Shown here one piece after another: positions 59,243 to 64,000 of a stretch of DNA of 64,000 bases. The position numbers were made by a program, and so were the translations under genes. Origin of the DNA: an uncultured Roseobacter sp. (GTDB lineage Bacteria; Pseudomonadota; Alphaproteobacteria; Rhodobacterales; Rhodobacteraceae). Each line of letters starts with the position of its first letter. The stretch's first letter is position 1. Where the stretch lies: assembly GCF_947488185.1 (NCBI RefSeq), contig NZ_CANKYM010000001.1, positions 1,103,501-1,167,500 of the forward strand, given 5' to 3'. The notes beneath the pieces were generated by a model that worked only from the letters and a program-made list of their open reading frames with translations, made no database searches and had not been told where the DNA came from.

Positions 59243-61861
59243 ATGGACTTGACCAAGTTCACGGAGCGATCGCGCGGTTTCATTCAGGCGGCACAGACAA
59301 TTGCGACGCGCGACAGCCATCAGCGGCTGGCGCCTGAACACATCCTCAAGGCACTGATGGACGACGATCAGGGGTTGGCGAGCAACCTGATTGCCGCTGC
59401 GGGCGGCAAGCCCGCAGATGTCGTGCAATCGGTTGAGCTGGCCTTGTCCAAGATGCCCAAAGTCAGTGGTGACGCGGCGCAGTTCTATCTCGACAATGCA
59501 ACACAGAAGGTGCTGGTTGAGGCAGAGACCCTTGCAAAGAAGGCGGGCGACAGCTTTGTCCCGGTGGAGCGCATTCTGATGGCGCTGTGCATGGTGAAAT
59601 CGGCTGCAAAGACCGCGCTGGACGCAGGTGGCGTGACGGCGCAAGCGCTGAATACCGCGATCAACGATGTCCGCAAAGGCCGCACCGCGGACACGGCCAG
59701 CGCCGAGGAAGGCTACGACGCGCTGAAGAAGTATGCGATGAACCTGACGGAGCGGGCGGAGGCAGGCAAAATCGACCCGATCATTGGCCGTGATGAAGAG
59801 ATTCGCCGCGCCATGCAGGTGTTGAGCCGTCGGACCAAGAACAACCCTGTTCTCATTGGTGAGCCTGGTGTCGGTAAGACGGCAATTGCCGAAGGCCTGG
59901 CCCTGAGGATTGTCAACGGCGACGTGCCGGAGTCCCTGCGCAACAAGAAGTTGCTGGCGCTGGACATGGGCGCGCTGATTGCCGGCGCGAAGTATCGGGG
60001 TGAATTCGAAGAGCGGCTGAAAGCTGTTCTGACCGAGGTCACCGAGGCCGCAGGCGAGATCATCCTCTTTATCGACGAAATGCACACGCTGGTCGGTGCG
60101 GGCAAGGCGGATGGCGCGATGGATGCCGCCAACCTGATCAAGCCAGCGCTGGCGCGGGGTGAGTTGCATTGCGTGGGCGCGACCACGCTTGATGAATACC
60201 GCAAGTATGTAGAGAAGGACGCAGCCCTTGCGCGGCGGTTCCAACCCGTCATGGTGCTGGAGCCGACGGTGGAAGATACCGTATCTATCTTGCGCGGCAT
60301 CAAAGAGAAGTACGAGCTGCACCACGGCGTGCGGATTTCGGATTCGGCGCTGGTGGCAGCGGCGACGCTCAGTCACCGCTACATCACCGACCGGTTCCTG
60401 CCGGACAAAGCCATCGACCTTGTCGATGAGGCGGCGAGCCGGTTGCGCATGGAAGTGGACAGCAAACCCGAAGAGCTGGATGCGCTGGACCGTCAGATCC
60501 TGCAGATGCAAATCGAGGCCGAGGCTCTGCGTCTGGAAGATGACGCGGCGAGCAAGGACCGACTGGCCACGCTTGAAAAGGACCTCTCCGAACTGCAGGA
60601 GAAAAGTGACGCGCTGACCGCCAAATGGCAGGCGGAGCGGGACAAGATGGCAGGTGCGCGGGACATCAAGGAAAAACTGGATCACGCACGCGCTGAACTT
60701 GAGATTGCCAAGCGTGAAGGCAATTTGGCGAAGGCCGGTGAGCTGTCCTATGGGGTGATCCCTCAGCTTGAGAAACAGCTGGGCGAGGCCGAGGGACGCG
60801 ACGAAACCGATGTGCTGGTGGAAGAGGCCGTGCGCCCCGACCAGATCGCCAGTGTTGTCGAACGCTGGACGGGTATTCCGGCGGGCAAGATGCTGGAAGG
60901 CGAGCGCGACAAGCTGCTGCGTATGGAAGATCAGTTGCACACGCGCGTGATCGGTCAGGAAACCGCCGTGCGCTCTGTTGCTAATGCGGTACGGCGCGCA
61001 CGTGCCGGTCTGAATGACGAGAACCGGCCTTTGGGGTCTTTTCTCTTCCTCGGACCGACCGGTGTCGGCAAGACCGAACTGACCAAGGCCGTGGCCGAGT
61101 TTCTCTTTGACGATGACAGCGCGATGGTGCGTATCGACATGTCGGAGTTCATGGAAAAACACAGCGTGGCGCGTCTGATCGGGGCGCCCCCCGGCTATGT
61201 GGGTTATGACGAAGGCGGTGTGCTGACGGAAGCTGTGCGACGCAGGCCCTATCAGGTGGTGCTTTTCGACGAGGTCGAGAAGGCGCATCCGGATGTCTTC
61301 AACGTGCTGTTGCAGGTGCTTGACGATGGGATGCTGACCGATGGTCAGGGCCGCACCGTGGATTTCAAGCAGACGCTCATTATCCTGACGTCGAACCTTG
61401 GGGCGCAAAGCCTCAGCCGCTTGCCGGATGGGGCGGATGCCTCGGATGCCAAACGCGACGTGATGGATGCGGTACGGGCGCATTTCCGGCCGGAATTCCT
61501 GAACCGTCTGGACGAGACCATCATCTTTGATCGTCTGGCCCGCGAGGACATGGACGGCATCGTCGATATCCAGATGGCGCGTCTGCTCAAACGGCTGGCC
61601 GCGCGGAAGATCACGCTGGATCTGGACGACGGCGCGCGGACCTGGCTGGCGGATGAAGGCTATGACCCGGTTTTCGGGGCGCGACCGCTCAAGCGCGTGA
61701 TCCAGCGGGCGCTGCAGGACCCCCTTGCGGAGATGCTCTTGGCGGGCGACGTCAAAGACGGCGAGAGCGTGAGTGTCAGCGCGGGCAGCGAAGGGTTGAT
61801 CATCGGCGACCGGATTGCTGCGTCGAACCGTCCGAAACCGGATGATGCCGTCGTGCATTGA
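59243..61861 (+). CDS. clpB: ATP-dependent disaggregase ClpB
   Basis: The 872-residue Hsp100 chaperone resolves aggregates together with DnaK. The N-terminal Clp repeat domain (1-145) is followed by NBD1 with Walker A GEPGVGKT and Walker B LFIDEMH, and the coiled-coil middle domain (about 405-525, with LEKQL-type heptads). NBD2 follows with [25 protein letters not shown] and the sensor region [10 protein letters not shown]. The C-terminal part is complete. A sigma-32-type promoter lies upstream and an intrinsic terminator downstream, so it is a monocistronic heat-shock gene. Confidence 0.97.
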   Translation: MDLTKFTERSRGFIQAAQTIATRDSHQRLAPEHILKALMDDDQGLASNLIAAAGGKPADVVQSVELALSKMPKVSGDAAQFYLDNATQKVLVEAETLAKKAGDSFVPVERILMALCMVKSAAKTALDAGGVTAQALNTAINDVRKGRTADTASAEEGYDALKKYAMNLTERAEAGKIDPIIGRDEEIRRAMQVLSRRTKNNPVLIGEPGVGKTAIAEGLALRIVNGDVPESLRNKKLLALDMGALIAGAKYRGEFEERLKAVLTEVTEAAGEIILFIDEMHTLVGAGKADGAMDAANLIKPALARGELHCVGATTLDEYRKYVEKDAALARRFQPVMVLEPTVEDTVSILRGIKEKYELHHGVRISDSALVAAATLSHRYITDRFLPDKAIDLVDEAASRLRMEVDSKPEELDALDRQILQMQIEAEALRLEDDAASKDRLATLEKDLSELQEKSDALTAKWQAERDKMAGARDIKEKLDHARAELEIAKREGNLAKAGELSYGVIPQLEKQLGEAEGRDETDVLVEEAVRPDQIASVVERWTGIPAGKMLEGERDKLLRMEDQLHTRVIGQETAVRSVANAVRRARAGLNDENRPLGSFLFLGPTGVGKTELTKAVAEFLFDDDSAMVRIDMSEFMEKHSVARLIGAPPGYVGYDEGGVLTEAVRRRPYQVVLFDEVEKAHPDVFNVLLQVLDDGMLTDGQGRTVDFKQTLIILTSNLGAQSLSRLPDGADASDAKRDVMDAVRAHFRPEFLNRLDETIIFDRLAREDMDGIVDIQMARLLKRLAARKITLDLDDGARTWLADEGYDPVFGARPLKRVIQRALQDPLAEMLLAGDVKDGESVSVSAGSEGLIIGDRIAASNRPKPDDAVVH

Positions 61862-61884
61862 CGGCACGGTCAAAATAACTGCAC

Positions 61885-61914
61885 AAAGGCCGGGACTTAA
61901 CCCCGGCCTTTTTT
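61885..61914 (+). terminator. Intrinsic terminator of clpB
   Basis: AAAGGCCGGG (61885-61894) pairs with CCCGGCCTTT (61902-61911) around a 7-base loop and runs into six T residues. The T-run ends right at the ATG of the next gene. Confidence 0.9.
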
Positions 61915-62577
61915 ATGACCTTTCCCCCTGATCTGGTACTCTTCGACTGCGATGGCGTTCTAGTGGACAGCGAACCGCTGTCGAATGTCGTTATTCAGGA
62001 CAATCTTGCGCGCCACGGTCTGAACATTTCCATCGATCAGGTTGAAGACTATTTTGTGGGGGGCACTTTGGCAGGCGTGATGACAACGGCACGTGAGATG
62101 GGGGCAAAGCTCCCGGACGGTTGGCTCGACAGTATATACGGCGAGATTTTCGATGTGCTCGCGGCAGAGGTCGAACCGGTTCCCGGGATTTTCGGTGTCC
62201 TCGATGAATTGGATGCCGCCGGGATTGGATATGCCGTTGGCTCCAACGGGCCGCACCGCAAGATGGAGATCACCCTGACCCGCACTGGGCTGCGCCAGCG
62301 TCTGAGCGGTCGGATTTACTCGCGTGAGGACGTCGCCCAACCTAAACCGGCGCCCGACGTCTATCTCAAGGCGGCGGCCGAGGCGGGTGTTTCGCCTGAT
62401 CGCTGCGTGGTGGTCGAAGACAGCGCCAGTGGTGCCCGTGCGGGCAAGGCGGCGGGCATGTATTGCCTTGGCTATGTGGCAGGGACCGATCCGGAACGTC
62501 TGGCACCGATCTGCGACGCTCTTTTCAGGAGCATGGATGACCTGCCCGGCCTGCTGAACCTGCGCACGCTGGCGTGA
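61915..62577 (+). CDS. HAD-superfamily hydrolase (beta-phosphoglucomutase/phosphatase-like)
   Basis: The 220-residue protein has HAD motif I FDCDGVLVDSEP (nucleophile Asp in DCDGV), motif II AVGSNGPH, the motif III Lys in AQPKPAPDVY and motif IV VVEDSASGARAG, with a helical cap at about residues 17-85. This is the subfamily IA type with phosphatase or phosphoglucomutase activity. The only sensible ATG follows immediately after the T-run of the clpB terminator, with no ribosome-binding site, so translation may be from a leaderless transcript. The substrate is unknown. Confidence 0.88.
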   Translation: MTFPPDLVLFDCDGVLVDSEPLSNVVIQDNLARHGLNISIDQVEDYFVGGTLAGVMTTAREMGAKLPDGWLDSIYGEIFDVLAAEVEPVPGIFGVLDELDAAGIGYAVGSNGPHRKMEITLTRTGLRQRLSGRIYSREDVAQPKPAPDVYLKAAAEAGVSPDRCVVVEDSASGARAGKAAGMYCLGYVAGTDPERLAPICDALFRSMDDLPGLLNLRTLA

Positions 62578-62673
62578 ATAGTTACAGACTGCTGTCTCAT
62601 TCGTGACTCGAATTGGTTTGGTCCTGCACGTACTACTCTCTACATGAGCTGAAACGCGATTGCTTTGGAGTAG

Positions 62674-63582
62674 ATGATGGCACATCGGTGGACCAACACG
62701 CTGACGCATAAAGATGTGACGCCGCAGGCGCATTTCATGAACCGCCGTCAACTAATGGCAGGTGCGGCGTCCGGCGTGGCCCTTGCCGGTATCGGTGCGG
62801 GTGCTCAAGCCGAAGAGGCGCTGGAGCCGAACCCGTGGGAAGACATCACGCAATATAACAACTTCTATGAATTCGGCACCGGCAAAAGCGATCCCGCGAC
62901 GTATGCCGGCGCGTTGACGACCGATCCCTGGACAGTGGCGATCGATGGCCTTGTCGAAAAGCCGGGCGACTACAGCTTCAAGGACATCATGGCCGAGATG
63001 ACGGTGGAGGAACGTATCTACCGCTTCCGCTGTGTCGAGGCCTGGTCGATGGTCATCCCTTGGAACGGATTTGAGCTTGCGGACCTGCTGGCGCTGGCCG
63101 GTGTGATGCCCGAGGGCAAATACGTGCGCTTTGAAACGCTCTACCGGCCCGAAGAGATGATCGGTCAGAAGTATCGCACCATCGACTGGCCCTATATCGA
63201 AGGTCTGCGCATGGACGAGGCGCTGCATCCGCTCACTATCATGGCGACCGGCATTTACGGCAAAACCATCCCGAACCAGAACGGCGCGCCCCTGCGTCTG
63301 GTGGTGCCGTGGAAGTATGGGTTCAAATCGATCAAGTCGATTGTGCGGATTACTGTGACCGAAGATCAGCCCGTGAACACATGGCAGGCGCTGCAAGCCA
63401 GCGAATACGGTTTCTATGCGAATGTGAACCCGACCGTGGATCATCCCCGCTGGAGTCAGGCGACGGAACGCAAGGTGGGCGGTGGCCTGTTTTCGAAACG
63501 CGTGCCGACATTGATGTTCAACGGCTACGAAGAGGAGGTCGCCAGCCTCTATGAAGGCATGGACCTGACGGTCAATTATTAA
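62674..63582 (+). CDS. msrP: Protein-methionine-sulfoxide reductase catalytic subunit MsrP
   Basis: MsrP repairs oxidised methionines in periplasmic proteins using a molybdopterin cofactor. The 302-residue precursor carries a Tat signal with the twin-arginine [12 protein letters not shown] and a cleavage site near AGAQA. The cofactor-binding Cys lies in [18 protein letters not shown] is just before the two adjacent ATGs at 62674 and 62677. msrQ follows 23 bases downstream; together they form the two-gene system in which MsrQ passes electrons from the quinone pool or a flavin reductase to MsrP. Confidence 0.95.
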   Translation: MMAHRWTNTLTHKDVTPQAHFMNRRQLMAGAASGVALAGIGAGAQAEEALEPNPWEDITQYNNFYEFGTGKSDPATYAGALTTDPWTVAIDGLVEKPGDYSFKDIMAEMTVEERIYRFRCVEAWSMVIPWNGFELADLLALAGVMPEGKYVRFETLYRPEEMIGQKYRTIDWPYIEGLRMDEALHPLTIMATGIYGKTIPNQNGAPLRLVVPWKYGFKSIKSIVRITVTEDQPVNTWQALQASEYGFYANVNPTVDHPRWSQATERKVGGGLFSKRVPTLMFNGYEEEVASLYEGMDLTVNY

Positions 63583-63605
63583 GCCGTCTGTGTTAGGCTG
63601 ATGCC

Positions 63606-64000
63606 ATGACAGTTGTTGACCGTATCAACGCCTTCGCGCGCCGGGTGCCCACATGGGTGCTCTATATACTGTATCTGTTGCCGGTGCCCTGGCTGCTCTA
63701 TCTCGCGCAGACGGGGGGGTTGGGCCGTGAACCGATCAAGGCGCTGGAACATGAACTGGGCGAGATTGCCCTACAACTGTTGATCATCGGCCTGACCATC
63801 ACGCCGCTGCGCCGCTACCTCGGGATCAACCTGCTGAAGTTCCGCCGCATGTTCGGCCTGCTCGCCTTTATATATGTGTCCCTGCACCTGCTGGTCTGGT
63901 TGGTGCTGGACGTGGGCATCCTGAGCCAGATCTGGGCGGACATCCTCAAGCGCCCGTATATCACAATCGGTATGGCAGGCTTTGTGCTTTTGATCCCCCT
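63606..64000 (+). CDS. msrQ: Heme-binding membrane subunit MsrQ, partial
   Basis: The gene begins with ATG at 63606 and is still open at the window end after 131 codons. The visible part reads MTVVDRINAFARRVPTWVLY and has hydrophobic helices (about residues 16-35, 50-68, 82-102, 115-131). The ALEHELGEIALQLL and LRRYLGINLLKFRRMFGLLA segments are typical of the ferric-reductase-like MsrQ/YedZ family. His residues in VSLHLLVWLV and EHELG are candidate heme ligands. It is the electron-transfer partner of the msrP gene just upstream. Confidence 0.95.
   Translation, partial: MTVVDRINAFARRVPTWVLYILYLLPVPWLLYLAQTGGLGREPIKALEHELGEIALQLLIIGLTITPLRRYLGINLLKFRRMFGLLAFIYVSLHLLVWLVLDVGILSQIWADILKRPYITIGMAGFVLLIP

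Noticed and set aside
59075..61873. A 932-codon open frame antisense to clpB
   Set aside because: It mirrors the codon structure of clpB in a GC-rich gene and shows no recognisable domain; clpB has a promoter, ribosome-binding site and complete motifs.
1..64000. Mobile elements, prophage genes, CRISPR arrays or toxin-antitoxin pairs
   Set aside because: No transposase, integrase, phage structural protein, cas gene, regularly spaced repeat array or recognisable toxin-antitoxin pair was found.

Overview
The window looks like chromosomal DNA from a GC-rich marine alphaproteobacterium of the Roseobacter group (Rhodobacteraceae). Supporting signs are the RpoE/ChrR singlet-oxygen sigma/anti-sigma pair next to a furan-fatty-acid operon, a TRAP sugar-acid importer, a branched-chain-type ABC importer operon with its own acyl-CoA ligases, many ATGA/GTGA start-stop overlaps, and short Rhodobacteraceae-style intergenic repeats. 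No insertion sequence, prophage or CRISPR array is visible.

Region 1 (1-16.3 kb) is a sugar-acid catabolic island organised around a GntR/FCD regulator. A leftward operon encodes a TRAP importer (dctP, then dctQM after an internal terminator), two phytanoyl-CoA-dioxygenase-type oxygenases, an altronate-dehydratase homologue and a Gfo/Idh oxidoreductase. To the right are a DenD-like erythronate dehydrogenase and a hydroxyisobutyrate-type dehydrogenase (leftward). A rightward run follows: a BDH2-like SDR, an IlvD/Edd dehydratase, an FAH-family hydrolase, a D-2-hydroxyacid dehydrogenase and an enolase-superfamily dehydratase. Three unrelated dehydratases plus an SDR and FAH hydrolase suggest non-phosphorylative cleavage of aldonates to pyruvate plus a short hydroxyacid. 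A 13-bp motif shared by the two divergent promoter regions is a candidate operator.

Region 2 (16.4-24.8 kb): chrR-rpoE diverge from a five-gene operon matching the Rhodobacter sphaeroides RSP_1091-RSP_1087 set (ufaD, ufaO, MFS, DUF3833, SDR). A saccharopine-dehydrogenase homologue, a GST and a histidine phosphatase follow. Region 3 (25-29.3 kb): a large NuoG-like formate dehydrogenase alpha subunit without partner subunits, a frameshifted small gene and an M20 amidase.

Region 4 (29.3-44 kb): a response regulator and hybrid kinase diverge from an acyl-CoA synthetase followed by a five-component LivGHMKF-type importer. Interspersed are small membrane or secreted proteins of unknown function, then a cupin, a PaaK-like ligase homologue with a degenerate P-loop and an alpha/beta hydrolase. 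Region 5 (44-48 kb): an orphan iron-type ABC permease, YghU-type GST and a BKACE enzyme. Region 6 (48-54.6 kb): surface-glycan genes, including an alpha/beta-hydrolase-GT61 fusion, two glycosyltransferases separated in the same frame by one TGA, and two FkbM methyltransferases.

Region 7 (54.6-64 kb) is housekeeping: rpmJ, tRNA-Val(GAC), N-formylglutamate amidohydrolase, dinB, a NUDIX hydrolase, pyrF, clpB with a sigma-32-type promoter, a HAD phosphatase, msrP and the start of msrQ. Both flanks of pyrF carry clustered inverted repeats; the 58.76-58.99 kb segment has a promoter, hairpins and an intrinsic terminator and is the best candidate for an undescribed non-coding RNA.
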